A program made the position numbers and the translations under genes. Source: Dasypus novemcinctus (lineage: Eukaryota > Chordata > Mammalia > Cingulata > Dasypodidae). Taken from it: a DNA stretch of 64,000 nt. The notes beneath the pieces are model-generated. The model was not told the DNA's origin. It did no database searches and was given only the letters and a program-made list of their open reading frames with translations. Positions 24,481 to 36,690 of this stretch are shown in pieces. The first letter of the stretch is position 1. Each line of letters begins with the position of its first letter. The stretch is from positions 13,988,940 to 14,052,939 of the forward strand of contig NC_080676.1 in the NCBI RefSeq assembly GCF_030445035.2, in the 5' to 3' direction.

Positions 24481-25240
24481 TTGAAATTTACACTCTACCT
24501 GTGTTAGCATTAAATGCATCTATCTGTTGGTTAGAACTGACATCTTTATGATATTGCGCTTTTATCTCAATGGGCACAGCATGCCTTTGTACTCGTATAT
24601 ATGTTTTTGTTTTTGTTTGTCTTTGTGTGTGCCTTTTATTAGGAATGAAAATTTTCTTTATAAAACTCTGGTAAATTAATTTTAACTCTATTTTTATATT
24701 TAATACGTGGATGGGTTATAAATACTATATAGTTGGACATTTAGTTCTTATTCAGATTAATAAACCCTCACTTTTAATTTGTATTTAAGCCCCTTTGTAT
24801 TTAAAGTATTTTTGCATATAGTTGGCTTTACATCTGCCTTATCTATGCTTGTTCTATATTTCTATTATCTCTTCTCTCTCTCTCTCTCTCTCCTTTTATA
24901 CCTTCTTTTATAGATTGTGTGTTTTTGGTATTTCATCTCCTATATTGAATTTTAGGTTTAACTTTTTTATCTTAGTGGTTACTGTACGGATTGAAAATTT
25001 ATCTTCAAGTTATCACAGTCTACCTTCAAATAATATTATAGTATTTTACAAACAATGTGAGAACATTACAACAGTAATGTTTCTGAGGGCCTGATTTCTT
25101 TTTAAACATTCCTCAGTTACCTCAGTCTCTAATTATTTCTCCTTCCTCAGCAATGTGAGAATCCTTATGGCTATCTCTGTTTGGTTGGCAGGTACCATAT
25201 ATTATTTAGGTTGTTTATTCTCTTTACATGTATATGGCCT
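24481..25240. other. Single-copy AT-rich sequence with a (CT)n tract
   Basis: A CT microsatellite of about ten units lies at 24873-24893. Nothing else recognised. Confidence 0.45.
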
Positions 25241-25244
25241 ATTT

Positions 25245-25350
25245 CTCATGAAGATTATAGAATCTTGCAGGATGGGGACTGTATCTTATATTTTTATTAT
25301 CCATAGGGCCTTGAATAATGCTTATTTTGCAAATAGTAGGTCACAATAGA
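25245..25350 (+). repeat. L2/MIR3-type 3' end fragment
   Basis: The text 'GGATGGGGACTGTATCTTATATTTTTATTATCCATAGGGCCTTGAATAATGC' followed by 'AAATAGTAGGTCACAATAGA' follows the shared 3' end of L2-like elements ('ggcaggGACtgTgTCTta...atAGTAGGt.CAaTA'). Old and short. Confidence 0.5.
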
Positions 25351-25499
25351 TTATTTTTAGTTAGTATTTTCAATGATATGAGCGTAATTTGAAACAACTG
25401 ACAAACATTTCCAAATATTTCTGGTAATAAGAAGACAATTTAGAGTTGTCTTATAATCATAATATAGTAGAATATTTATAATAACTCAAATTAATAGAT

Positions 25500-25650
25500 C
25501 AATGTTTATTTGTTGGGCATTGTTTTATATCTTTGGTATTAATTTTCTAATTTATGCAAATCACATAATTTTTCTTTATTTAAATACTACAGCTGAGAAA
25601 ACTGAAGCAGAGGAAGTTTAACCATTAGCCTACAGGTACACCATTAAGAG
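25500..25650 (+). repeat. MIR SINE fragment
   Basis: The MIR core and 3' part are visible: 'GGGCATTGTTTTATATCTTTGGTATTAATTTTCTAATTTATGCAAAT', then 'GCTGAGAAAACTGAAGCAGAGGAAGTTTAACCATTAGCCTACAGG'. Confidence 0.6.
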
Positions 25651-25791
25651 TAATTCCCTGAGCACCTATAAAAAGAAAACCAAATCTGTATAAAATTCAA
25701 GCTTCTCCCATGTCTCAAGAAATCTGTACAGATTTTCACAAAAAATTAAAAGTCTTCAATAAAAAGAATCACAAAGATCGTGGATAAAGTT

Positions 25792-26213
25792 GTTGTTTTG
25801 TTTTGTTTTTAAGATTTATTTATTTATTTCTCTCCACTTCCCCCCACCCTGGTTGTCTGTTCTCTGTGTCTATTTGCTGAGTCTTCTTTGTCCGCTTCTG
25901 TTGTTGTGAGCGGCACGGGAATTTGTGTTTCTTTTTGTTGCGTCATCTTGTTGTGTCAGCTCTCCGTGTGTGCAGCGCCATTCCTGGGCAGGCTGCACTT
26001 TCTTTCGTGCTGGGTGGCTCTCCTTATGGGGCTCACTCCTTGCGCGTGGGGCTCCCCTATGCGGGGGACACCCCTGTGTGGCACGGCACTCCTTGCGCGC
26101 ATCAGCACTGCGCATGGGCCAGCTCCACACGGGTCAAGGAGGCCCGGGGTTTGAACCGCGGACCTCCCATATGGTAGACGGACGCCCTAACTACTGGCCC
26201 AAGTCTGCTTCCT
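25792..26213 (-). mobile_element. tRNA-derived SINE (DAS-SINE type) with TSD
   Basis: Same family and orientation as the 8.1-kb copy. The B-box complement is seen as GGTTTGAACCGCGGACC near 26147. The T-rich tail and TTTATTTATTTATTT are on the left. The exact 12-bp duplication GTGGATAAAGTT flanks it at 25780-25791 and 26214-26225. Higher CpG content than the 8.1-kb copy (for example GCGCGCATCAG, GCGCGTGGGG) suggests it is relatively young. Confidence 0.94.
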
Positions 26214-26239
26214 GTGGATAAAGTTTTAATACCTCTCTT

Positions 26240-26640
26240 TGTCTTAGTTTTCCTGAGCTGCTATCTCAAATACTAACATTTGGGTTGGCTTAAATAACAG
26301 GAATTTATTGGTTTAAAGTTTTGAGGCTAGAAGAAGTGCAAAAATCAAGATATCTTCAATGCCATGCTTTCTCTCGGAAGACTTCGGTGTTCTGGAGCTG
26401 GCTGCTTTGGGTTCCTTGCCCTGTATCTCGGCCTCACAGCACATAAGTATGCCTTCTCCTTTCTGTCTGCGCTTCTGGTTTCTGGGTCCTACTTGTGCTG
26501 TTCTCTTGATAAGGCCTCCAGTAATCTCATTAAGACCCAACCTTCTTCAGTTTTGTATACCTTAACCAAACTCGGCGTTCGTATACACAGGGACACAGAT
26601 CGAGAATAAAAACATATATTTGTTGGGGTATATAGTTCTA
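26240..26640 (-). repeat. MaLR/ERVL-type LTR, antisense
   Basis: The plus strand reads as the reverse of a MaLR-like LTR: 'GGTTGGCTTAAATAACAGGAATTTATTGGTTTAAAGTTTTGAGGCTAG' contains the complement of the AATAAATTCC polyadenylation region. The right part, 'CCTCCAGTAATCTCATTAAGACCCAACC' followed by 'GTTGGGGTATATAGTTCTACCAGCC', resembles the reversed LTR start. Ends are not exact. Confidence 0.62.
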
Positions 26641-26870
26641 CCAGCCAAAATATTTATTCATTTTTATGTTGAAAGCAAATTTAAGACTTCTGAAAGAAAG
26701 CCAACTGGGATTACCTAGAATTGACCACATCAATTATCCACCCCTGTAATCCCACTTCAGGGTGATCTGATGAAAGCAATTTGGTTATACCCCGCACGTT
26801 CAGCAGGGATCGTACCATAGGGCAGGAACCCACAAATTAGGAATCTGAGAGTTTATACAAGAGAATTGCT
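26641..26870. other. Unclassified sequence between two LTRs
   Basis: No gene or known repeat recognised. Confidence 0.35.
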
Positions 26871-26871
26871 C

Positions 26872-27285
26872 ACTGTGGTGACTAGGAGTTATGTACCCCA
26901 GCAAAACATGTTCTTACTCTTAATCCATTCATATGGATATGAACCCATTGTAAATAAAATCTCTTCAAGAAGTTACTTCGTTTAAGGTATGGCTCAAGTG
27001 AATCAGGTTGGGCTCTAATCCAGAAAACTGGCGTTCTTGACAAACAGCATGGGAGTCAGAGAGAGAGAGAAGCCCCCAGGAAGCAATCAGATCTGGAGGG
27101 TGAGAGGAACCCGGAAGAGAGTGTACATGCATGGCTGTGAGACAGAGGAGCTCAGGCGTCCTCAGGACCCCTGGCCAACCGGAAGACACCAGCCCCAGGA
27201 GGAAGCACTCCTTCTAGGCTCTGAAACCCAGAGTCAAAAACTTCCATTTTTTCAAGTTGATTTGTATGGTATTTGTTTTACCTCC
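26872..27285 (+). repeat. MaLR/ERVL-type LTR, sense
   Basis: Landmarks in order: 'AGTTATGTACCCCAGCAAAACATGTTCTTA', 'ATCCATTCATATGGATATGAACCCATTGTAAATAAAATCTC', 'GTTACTTCGTTTAAGGTATGGCTCAAGTGAATCAGG', a GAGAGA stretch, and 'GTATGGTATTTGTTTTA' near the end. These are the reverse of what the neighbouring antisense copy shows, so both belong to one LTR group. Confidence 0.63.
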
Positions 27286-28049
27286 TTATCATCTAAAGAT
27301 GGACACTGAATTTCACTAATATAAACAAATCCTTGGGAATATTAAAGCATGCCTCTGGGTTTCATTCCCCTTAGAAATATAGGCATATCTTTGTGAAGGT
27401 AAGACTCTCTGGAGCTCTCTTACTATTCATTCAGTAAGAGTAAATTTTCTAAAAATTTTCTAAAAATTGCAAGTCTTCTATAATTTAGGATCTAGTTTCA
27501 TTACTCAGAAAGTACCTACTTATGCAGAAGCATAAACATTTTCTCATTATATCCCAAAATTGCAAAGCAGAAACAAGAGAGAGTAGATTTCTGAAATCTT
27601 TAGGTATTCCAATTTCTAGAACCAGAATGTAAAATATATTTTCTAACATATTACAAAAATAAAAATGATATATAATATGAAAAAGAGATGATAGATTTGA
27701 GGAAATAATGTAGGAATTAATATAGTAAAATGTTTGATATAAAGGAATGGGATTAAGTAGAAGACTAGGGAAAATCTAAAACAAGTATAATCAAATGGAA
27801 GGTAGATTTGAAGAAATTATGCTGAAAGAAGCACATGAGACAATGGAATATATACAGGAGAGTTTAAGAGCCATGGACAATAAAATGAGGATGTCTAACA
27901 TATGTCTAACCTACTCACAATGGAAACATTAATCATAGTGGTTCAATCACTGTGAACAATAAAATAGCAAAGCAACAAATAACCCCAGTGAAGTACAAAT
28001 GAATCCAGGATACAGAACAAAGGAAAAACATCCCCCAACTAGTTTAATA
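27286..28049. other. Mostly unclassified; part may be L1 ORF1
   Basis: From about 27640 the A-rich, GA-rich text (GAAAGAAGCACATGAGACAATGG, and similar) resembles L1M 5'UTR/ORF1 sequence that would precede the ORF2 remnant at 28.05 kb. The match is weak. Confidence 0.35.
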
Positions 28050-28870
28050 GTGTTGTCATAACCTTGATTTCCAAATTTGTAAGGATTGAACTTGAAAATC
28101 AAATCTCATCAATTTATATTGATACAAAATATAAAATAAATAAATAGAGAAACTGTTCAACAATATCTAAAAAGTATGATGCAGGGTGACAAAATTGGGA
28201 ATGAGTTTATTCCAAGAGATTGATGTTAGTTTAATATTAGAAAAATGTTTCATAAAGTTCAGTATATAAATATATTAAAGGAAAAACCTCATATGAGCAT
28301 GCCAAATAAAATTGGAACACTTGATTGAATTCAATAGTCATACTAAAATCACAATTTTTATCAAATATTTATTATAAAGAACTGCTATTCCACACTGAGC
28401 TCTTATTATTTAACAACAGAGATGACAACAATAACTGCAAGTATTATACTTAATGGTGAAATATTAATAGCTTCTCTTTTGCAAATGAGATAAGGCCCTA
28501 CATAAAAGAGATTTTTATTTATGACAGCCTTGGCATTGCAGATCACTTGGGAGAGAGTTTTTACTTTACAATGAATTATGGAAAAAACGGAATAATACCC
28601 TTTCCTTACATATAAATCAACTTATGATGGATTGAGATTTAAATGTGAAAGATAAAATTGCAATTTGTTTTAGAAGAAGATAAAGAGCACAATGTTTAAG
28701 ACCTCAGGGTTGGAAAAGGTCTTGTAAGCAAGACATAAAAAATGCAAATAATAAAGGAAACACTAAGAATTATTAAGAAATTTTATCAGCTGTGTCCATG
28801 AGGAGTGAAAAGATAACTAAAACTTGAAATATGATATTTGCAGCATACAAAACTCAGTTTCTGTAATACC
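28050..28870 (+). pseudogene. Old L1M ORF2 remnant
   Basis: The segment follows ORF2 with internal deletions. 'GGAATGAGTTTATTCCAAGAGATTGATGTTAGTTTAATATTAGAAAA' is the region after the RT fingers. 'ATATTAAAGGAAAAACCTCATATGAGCATG' precedes motif A. 'TTAATGGTGAAATATTAATAGC' lies between A and B. 'GATTGAGATTTAAATGTGAAAGATAAAATTGCAA' and 'TCAGGGTTGGAAAAGGTCTTGTAAGCAAGACATAAAAAATGC' come from the C-terminal third. No frame is open and no catalytic motif survives. Confidence 0.66.
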
Positions 28871-31830
28871 CTATGGCATTATTTATTGAAATTAAACAAT
28901 GTCTTTCCAACAGGCCTGACATTCAGCCAGTAGACACCTAAATAGATGGTCTCAACTGTTATTTATTACCGTCATCCCTTTTGATTGTTTGGTACCCATA
29001 TCCTTAACCATTAAGTATTTGGAATGTTATACCTGACATGTAACAAAATGGATAGATTTGTAGACTACTGTATCAGGTAGTATAAGCTAAAAAACAGAAA
29101 ACAATCTAGAGAATTAGAATGATATAAACATTAAACTGACATACAGAAACCAACCCTACTTAGTTCACATTGATATATATATTTATTGGCATATATCAAT
29201 TAGAATAAAAATGTGTGCCTATACAGATGAAGGGAATAAGAATACGAATTAGAGATGAAAACAGAAATAAAATAAAGCCAAGGTGTTTCTTAGCATGCAG
29301 AAATGAAACTTGTAATGAACTGGGCAGCATGATGAACTAATCTATCAACTTTTGAGTTTTTATATTATGTACATTGCTTTTTATATGTGTACATGTGTGT
29401 GTGCATTGTATAAAGACTCTGTTTCTTCCTTTAGTAATTTGACATACATTCTTGTCAAGCTAGAGAGAAAATAAATTCAAACATAGAAATGTTAATGAGT
29501 GAAAACCCTTCCTAAAAGCCAACTCCACTATTAAAAAGGTAGTAGCTATTACTACTGCACTAAAATATATATCATAACTTAATGTAGGTCAGCTACAGAA
29601 TGTCCACTCTTTAAATTGGGTTAGCAAATTTTTAAGAAGTCCCTAGTAGGGAAAGCATACCAATCATTCATTTTGTTAACACAGTTTGCCTGCATTCTTG
29701 TTTTTAGGAGGAACCTTGCAATGTACAATTGGCCATTTTAAAACACAATACTTTCATTTTAGACTCTAACAGTTTAGTTTGTTTATAAATTAATAGAAAC
29801 AGTGTATGAAGGATTTTTCTGTAGGACAATAATTTCAGTTGTGAATTTTTAGAGAAACATGTCATGCTGAGAAGCACTGAATTTAAAAATAGTATCCATT
29901 ACTCTGCATGTTAGTGGACAATCTACTGTTGCAGACATTCTAAAAGATGCTACTCTGGCTTAAGCACTAAATCAAGCCCAAATGTGAGAGTATCTTCATT
30001 TAAATCATTATTATGCTGTAAGCCTTATATAAGCCATATTGCAACTGTGAAGCCTCATACAATATATACCAGGAAGCAGAAAGAATAAGTGCTGACAACC
30101 TGACATCCTATTTAACTTTGATTACTTTGCATCTAATCAACCGTGTTTGCATCAGATTGAAGACACGGCCACATTTCCAATCGAGTAACATGGTATGATT
30201 ACAATAATGAGCATTTTCAGTGATAAATCCATATGCTTTCTTCTCATGGAATATCCTGTCGTTTTAAGGCTGGAAACCTTGTTCTATAGCTCAGTTCTGG
30301 CTGAAATAAAGAAGAGTTTTATGATTTGCTCTAAAATTGTTGTTTTGCTATTTACTGGTGACCAATATACTAAACTATAATTATAGTTAAAGTTATTCTG
30401 CAAGCAATCTTTTTTTTTCTCTCACACTTCATGAAACTTTACCTTAGGTATAGATTTGAATTTAGTTTGAATGTACATACATTTTGGGGCAAAAATGGAA
30501 AGTACTGGAAAATTTAATGTAGACAAAATGAAACTTGCACTAAATAAAGAAAATTTTGAATTTCCAGTCTTTAACACTATCTAATAGATAAGCTGTATAT
30601 CATCTAATTCTCTCAACTTGGGCAGACCATATTCACAATTATTATATAGTAATTGAAACAAATCAGTTTCAACAAAAAAAATACACATTTAATTTTCTAC
30701 TTGAATATTTTGTACATGCCAGGCATAGGTATTTTTCTTTTACTATTTTTAAAACAAAACCAATGATATTTCAGTGTCTGTACTGTTTCAATATAAAAAT
30801 ATTATGTTAATTTATATAATAATTTGAAATATATATTTTCTATTAGAATTGTACTTCTACAGGTGATTCTAAGTTATATGGATGAACAGAATCAAAGAAT
30901 AAGAAATTATATATACTTATTTAATTCTAGTAAGATTTCATTCTATATCAGCAATAATCAGAACCTGGTAAAGTTCGGAAAAATATTTAATCGTCTTCTT
31001 GGTAAAAAAACAAACTGAATGATAAAAGAAAATACTCAATTGTCTTTATGGTGAAAATGCTTAACTGAAGACAAACCATAAAATCTCTCTTCCCTATTCC
31101 CAAAAGGAATGAACAAAAATAAGTAAAAGTATACAAAAAATATAACAGACCCAGACAAACAAGAAAGGTGAAAATGCTTCATGACACACCTACACAAATG
31201 AGGTGTATTCTACTCAAGTCAATGGGATTTGACTTGAGATTTAAGTCTCTGGAACATATATTTAACAAGCATAGTGCTATTTATAGATGATATAAAAGGG
31301 GTTGAAGAACCATAATAGAAAGGCTTTTAATGATATGAGGCTGAATACATCATGCCACCTCTAATGGGTCAAATGCAAGGTGGGTCTGGAATTTAGGCAT
31401 AGTTACACTCACTATACGAAGGACAATGCAATTCTGTTGAAAAATACTGAATGAATATAACTATGAATGCAGGCAGTCTTAAAACTAAAAACTCAGTCAT
31501 ATTATCCATGAATTTTTATTGGAGTAACTACTCAATGACAAATTCAATGACAAAAGTCAGAGGAAACAAAATTCTGAAAGAAAATTGCTGTGATCCAATA
31601 ATTTATCTTATTTCAGTTATTTAATTAATTAATAAGAATGATCATTTTCTAGTTTTTAAAGTAAGCAAGCATACTTTGAAAAGTAGTATATTTTACCCCT
31701 CTGTATCTTTTCTTATGTAAAATAGCTATATTAGAATAATATGTAATACACAATTATTACTACCCATTTAATTTTTAGTTGAGTTGCTTATATATTTTCA
31801 TGCCATCTTTGTGTGTGCCAGCATTGCCAA
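28871..31830. other. Single-copy AT-rich sequence, no gene seen
   Basis: No coding exon or mobile element was recognised over about 3 kb. Part of it (about 29650-30180) has even, high-complexity composition that could be conserved noncoding DNA. That is only an impression. Confidence 0.45.
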
Positions 31831-31834
31831 TTTG

Positions 31835-31935
31835 ATTGTAAACTTTGAGTATAAGGAAAACTGCAATTCTCCTTGTACCATAATTGGAGAGAATTTTGCA
31901 TAATTATACATTTAATAAATGTCTGATGAGGATTT
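31835..31935 (+). repeat. L2/MIR3-like 3' end fragment
   Basis: 'GATTGTAAACTTTGAGTATAAGGAAAACTG' followed by 'ATACATTTAATAAATGTCTGATGAGG' follows the common L2-type 3' end. Old and short. Confidence 0.48.
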
Positions 31936-32825
31936 GCTCTGTTTATCTCAAGCATTCAAAAGCATTTTATTCAGGGAATCATCTAATTTTTATTTTTCAG
32001 TTATGAAAGGAGTGTATGATAGAAGCATTCCACTTGTTTTCCAATTTTCAAAATGTTTGTTATTACAAGAAAAATAAAATAGTTTTTTTATATTGCTTTT
32101 GTTGATTTTCTGGATAGTGCAAACTCTATCAATTGCCACACTATGGTTTCTGCTTTGGGATGTATCCAGACTTATTCTTATCCAAATATTGTGTTTATTT
32201 TTGGTAACATTGTCCCCAGAATATTTTTCAAAGTGTTTTTCAAAGGTGTAGGGGCAATCATGTGAGCAGTACAATTAATTAAATAACATTTAGGAATGCC
32301 ACCAGATTGCATGAGGCATTGAAGACCTGGCTGATGCTTCTTTTCTGCCTCCCCATAAATCATAATCTCAAGGAATGGGTATCCCATAGCTAGAAAATTC
32401 AATTCTAATTCAAAAAAGATTGAAGTTAAAAGAAAGAAAGAACTGTTAGTTTAGCATTAGACAATCTTTTAATGCTAAGGGAGGGCAGGTAAAGATATGA
32501 GGGATAGGTGCCCACTCATTAGTGATTGGGCCTTGAAAACTTGGCAAGGTTAGGAGGTTGGGTAGAGTAATTTGTTTTTCAGGAGAAACACCTTAAGCAG
32601 AAGAGAGGGAGAGTTTCAATTACAAGTATATTTAGATGTGGGGATGGAGGAGGGAGATGCAAGTGAACAAAGATGGTGTCCAGATATTGCAGGCTGTGGA
32701 AAACCAAGCCTAAGGCAGACTTGATTAAAAGGGAACTGGAAACACTGTAATATTCATAAATGAGAGATTTCACTTAAAGTTAATGATTTGGAGTGTAAAT
32801 GTAACTAATTTCCATAATTTAACTA
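31936..32825. other. Unclassified sequence
   Basis: No gene recognised. ORFs of 60-94 codons on the minus strand have no domain signature. Confidence 0.4.
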
Positions 32826-32829
32826 ATAT

Positions 32830-33060
32830 CCATTCACAGTGGGGGAAACATACAGAAATTGAGAGGTGAGGAATTTTCTTGTTTGTTTTTCTGTTTTTTG
32901 TTTATTTTTATTATTGATATAATGAAGATATTCTAATAATGATTGAAATGATGAATGCACAACTATGTGATTATACTAAATATCATTGATTGTACACTTT
33001 AGATGAATCATACGTTTTATTAATACATACCAATAAAATTGATTTGTTTAAAAAAATAAT
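32830..33060 (+). mobile_element. L1 3'-end fragment (family A)
   Basis: Carries the 'TTCTAATAATGATTGAAATGATGAATGCACAACTATG' and 'ATCATTGATTGTACACTTTAGATG' signature and ends with 'CCAATAAAATTGATTTGTTTAAAAAAATAA', the same end as the L1 at 47.7 kb. It is 5'-truncated. Confidence 0.72.
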
Positions 33061-33282
33061 TCCAAACAATACATTTGAATGCATTGTTGACTGAAACATA
33101 TCTAACTCCAAGTCAAGGATCTGAAGTTTTAAAGTATGAATATAAGCTTGTCTACAGTTCTCCAAAAGAGTATTGTCTTAAAAACCATTGGAGGGCATTT
33201 GGGTTGATTCCAACTTTTGGCGATAGTGAACAATGCTGCTATGAACATTGGTGTACATATATCGGTTTGTGTCCTTGTTTTC

Positions 33283-33476
33283 AACCCAAATGCCCATCAA
33301 CAGATGAGTGGATCAATAAAATGTGGTATATACACACAATGGAATACTACGCGGCTGTAAGAACAAATACACTACAAACACACGTGATAACATGGATGAA
33401 TATTGAGAACCTTATGTTGAGTGAAGCAACCCAGGCATTGAAGGACAAATACTACATGACCTCAATGATATGAAAT
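33283..33476 (+). pseudogene. L1 ORF2 C-terminal end
   Basis: The reading frame encodes the last ~63 residues of L1 ORF2p, with the typical motifs PSTDEWINKMWYIHTMEYY and MLSEATQALKDKYYMTS, and stops with TGA at about 33471-33473. ORF2p is the L1 endonuclease/reverse transcriptase. This tail contains neither catalytic domain. The frame is open, which supports a recent insertion, but the protein is truncated by integration and cannot work. Confidence 0.9.
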
Positions 33477-36273
33477 AAACAAGCTCCCTCAGAGAGCTAG
33501 AGACTGAACGATAGGCTTACAGGAAATCAGGGGGTGGAGGAAGGGTGTGAGCCCACGTCTGCAGGGGTGGAATTTATGATGAGGTGGCGGTAAGTATGAA
33601 CACAAAGAAGAGATAAAATGGGGGAAGGGGTTGCCTTTGGGTGGGGCTTTGAGGGTTTGAGGGGGGCTGGGGATGGGCGGATGGGTAATATTGCCCAAAA
33701 AGTGGGGGGAGGGAGGGGTAGCATACGAACACAGGAGAGTGTTAGGTGTTGGTTGAGAGTAAAATGCTGAGAAAATCGTATCAAAATATAATTAAGAGGG
33801 TTACCTGTTTAGGATGCTCGGAAGGGATGGTCCGATGCGGGACAGGCTCCTGGGGAATGTCTGAATGCTCATTTTGCCAGAGTGGGTGATACCATTGGGT
33901 AGAGACCCAAGTAGTGAGGGGGGGGGTGGACCCACATCCTGGGGAGGACTAATGCCATCAAACAGAGGGAACTGTATCTCTCGAGAGAAAGGGTGGCTCC
34001 CAGGGCATTGGGGCAGCTGAGCAATTTAGGACCTGAACACTGTTGCAATTATCTCTGGACGTGGCTCCTCGGGAAACGGAGGTTGGCTGTCACTGTGGGC
34101 ACCAAGGGGATGGGAAAACGGATGTTAAATGTGTGTAACCAAGATAAAGGTGGGGTAAGAGAGGAGTTTCGTGAGAGTACACAAGGATAGATATAAAATA
34201 TGTAATATTACATCATAAACATATAGGGGACGACAGAATGATAATGTAAACCATAATGTAAAACATAGGATAACTAAAAATGTTAGAAACCTGTGTGTTC
34301 TAAAGTATGCACCACAATGTAAGCACAGATGTCACCTGGTTTGAAAGCTATTATCTCACACTCTGTGCATCACTTTAAGTAAATATGTTGTGAATAGGCT
34401 GTTAGAGTATCGCTGTGGAAGGGAAAAGGTTTTGTGGTGGATGTGTGGGAGTGCTGTATATTGCATACATGAATTGCTGTGGTCTAGGGCTCTTGTGAAG
34501 AGAAGATCAATAAGTAGGGGAAAAAAAATAGGAAAAGAAAAAGATAGGATGTAGAATTTTTCCAAGTCAACACGTATTCTATACCTAACCTTTAAACCCA
34601 TCGCTATATCCCATTTTGCTAGTAAGAGATCCTGACATGATATTGGGGCTTCAATATTCAGGAAGTTCTGGATCCCAGAGTGGTCCAACAATGGCAGCGG
34701 AGGAATACTGGTATAGGATACTATTGACAGGGGATATATGGCTGAAAGGGAGCTATACAGGGCATATGTCCAGGGTGCATGGTAATGTTTGGATATACTC
34801 ATAGTGGCAACAATTAAAAACTAAAGCTGGGGGGGTACTGGGTCCCTGGCTGGGGGTGCTGTGCCGTGGTCCCTAGGGAGCAGCGGCAGTCCCCCTACTT
34901 GCAGCAGCGGCAGTCCCCCTACATGCAGCGGCAAGGACTGAGAAGGAATGAGGGTCCAACAGTGAGCCCCTGATACTAATGACTATCCTTGTGAGCCTAT
35001 ATGCCTGAAATAAGAAAAAGGCCTAGAGTAGCACTGTGCCTGGGAATTTCCTCCTGACAGCCTTTATGTTACTCAAATGTGGCCAGTCTCAAAGCCTAAC
35101 TCAGCATCTAAATGCAATGCCTTCCCCCCAGCGTGGGACATGACACCCGGGGATGAGCCTCCCTGGCACCGAGGGATCACTATCAAGTACCAACTGATGA
35201 TGCAACTGGAAAATGACCTTGAATTGAAGGTTCAATGCAGATCTAGCAGAATATCCCTATCTACATATAACAACATGACTTTAAAATGCTGTTTGACCTA
35301 ATGTAAGGGGGAAATGGAAAGGAGAAATGAGTTTATATGGCTACGAGTCTCTAAAAAAGAGTCTGGAGGCTGTCAGAAGGATTGCCCTTATGCACAACTG
35401 AGCAGAATCTAAGAGACAGATGAAGTAGATACAATCCCCAGGTATTGGTTCCTTTGAGGGCTAAAGGGACCCACGGGTTCTATGGTCATGGCAGATAGGG
35501 TTCATTGCCATGACAGATGGCCCTTCTTTGGAGCTGGTGTTTCTGCGTGATGAAACTGGACCCAGAGGGGATCTCTTTTCATAAGACTATCATACTACTT
35601 TACTGGAATTGTAGTTGGTATTGGGGTTTCAGATATATTTAGAGGATTGAATCTTTTTACTGACAATATGATAACCAGGCCCTGAGCCTCAACAGACTCC
35701 AGCTCCTACAATCTGATTTATTGGACTCACCTCACTCAGCTAAGATGGAGTTGAAGAAGGACAACCACCACACATGGAGCCTAGAGTGCCTACAACTGAA
35801 AACAGGAGGATTGCATCCAGTAACCATGTTGAATCTGAGCCTCCTCTTGACATAGAGGTGCAACGGACACAACTAATCCAAGGACCTCAGAGAAAAGGTG
35901 GCATTGGAGTGGGAAAAGTGGACATGGGGGCTGATGGGTATGGGGAATGGCAGGAAGAGATGAGATGTGGAGGTGCCTTTGGGACTTGGAGTTGCCCTGG
36001 ATGGTGCTTCAGGGGCAATCACCGGACATTGTTAATCCTCCCAGGGCTCACTGGATGGAATGGGTGAGAGTGTGGGCCATGATGTGGACCAGTGACCATG
36101 AGGTGCAGAGATACCCAGAGATGTACTTACCAAATGCAATGGATGTGTCATGATGATGGGAGTGATGTGTCATGATGATGGGAGTGAGTGAGTGGGGGGG
36201 GAGGGGTGCGGTGGGGGTGGTGGGGTCGAATGGGACCTCATATATTTTTTAATGTAATATTTTTACAAAATCA
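33477..36273 (+). other. L1 3'UTR, ~2.8 kb, G-rich and partly tandem-repeated
   Basis: This is far longer than the ~0.5-kb 3'UTR of human L1. It begins G-rich with a polypurine stretch at 33620-33720 (runs of G3-G7), contains a 24-bp unit twice at 34881-34928 (CAGCGGCAGTCCCCCTAC core), and near its end a 22-bp unit, GATGTGTCATGATGATGGGAGT, twice at about 36145-36188. The antisense copy of the same end is seen at 5.35-5.62 kb. G-rich 3'UTRs are a feature of mammalian L1s. The length here is unusual. Confidence 0.85.
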
Positions 36274-36302
36274 ATAAAAAAAAAAGGAAAAACCATTGGA
36301 GG

Positions 36303-36539
36303 AAAACAGCTTATATTCAGGGCTTATTAGCAACACATTAAAATAACCCTGTTTCACCATTTCATAAATTATTTTGTAAAATTACTAAAAGAGACAATGT
36401 TAATGAAGGAAATGGAAATAACAACAATGTGAAAGCAGGTAAACATTCTTGTAATAATTGTTACTTAATTGCTACAATAAAAAATTAAAGTCTACTCAGA
36501 AAAAGAAATCTAAAGGAATTAAGTATACTGAGAAGCCAA
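36303..36539. other. Single-copy sequence
   Basis: Nothing recognised. It is the continuation of the L1 target site. Confidence 0.35.
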
Positions 36540-36544
36540 TTACT

Positions 36545-36690
36545 TGTGTATCATCTCATAAGATACTCATAGCTCTTTGTGTACATTTTCAGTCATGTAA
36601 AGAAAAGAAACTGAGAAAGTCAGTAACTTGTCCAAGGATACCGCTTAAAAAACTGTCAAACCAGTATGATATGTCCTTGGCCTTTCACAT
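36545..36690 (+). repeat. MIR SINE fragment
   Basis: 'ATCTCATAAGATACTCATAGC', then 'AAAGAAAAGAAACTGAGAAAGTCAGTAACTTGTCCAAGGATACC' follows the MIR core and 3' half. Confidence 0.58.

Larger units (their letters stand above)
33195..36287 (+). mobile_element. Young L1 with 5' inversion, long 3'UTR and 15-bp TSD
   Basis: The exact 15-bp duplication AAAAACCATTGGAGG lies at 33180-33194 and 36288-36302. Inside the left end, 33195 to about 33280, L1 ORF2 text is inverted (plus strand 'GGTTGATTCCAACTTTTGGCGATAGTGAACAATGCTGC'). From about 33283 the sense strand continues with the ORF2 end and a ~2.8-kb 3'UTR to an A-rich tail at 36274-36287. The region around 'CAACCCAAATGCC' is present in both orientations at the junction. 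This is the hallmark of twin-primed integration. Confidence 0.95.

Noticed and set aside
25870-26221. Frames of 84-98 codons on both strands
   Set aside because: SINE sequence with exact TSDs, not a gene.
34356-34802. 148-codon minus-strand frame
   Set aside because: Lies in the L1 3'UTR and has no recognisable domain.
36144-36190. Short spaced repeats that could suggest a CRISPR-like array
   Set aside because: Only two directly adjacent 22-bp copies without spacers, in the L1 3'UTR of a mammalian genome.
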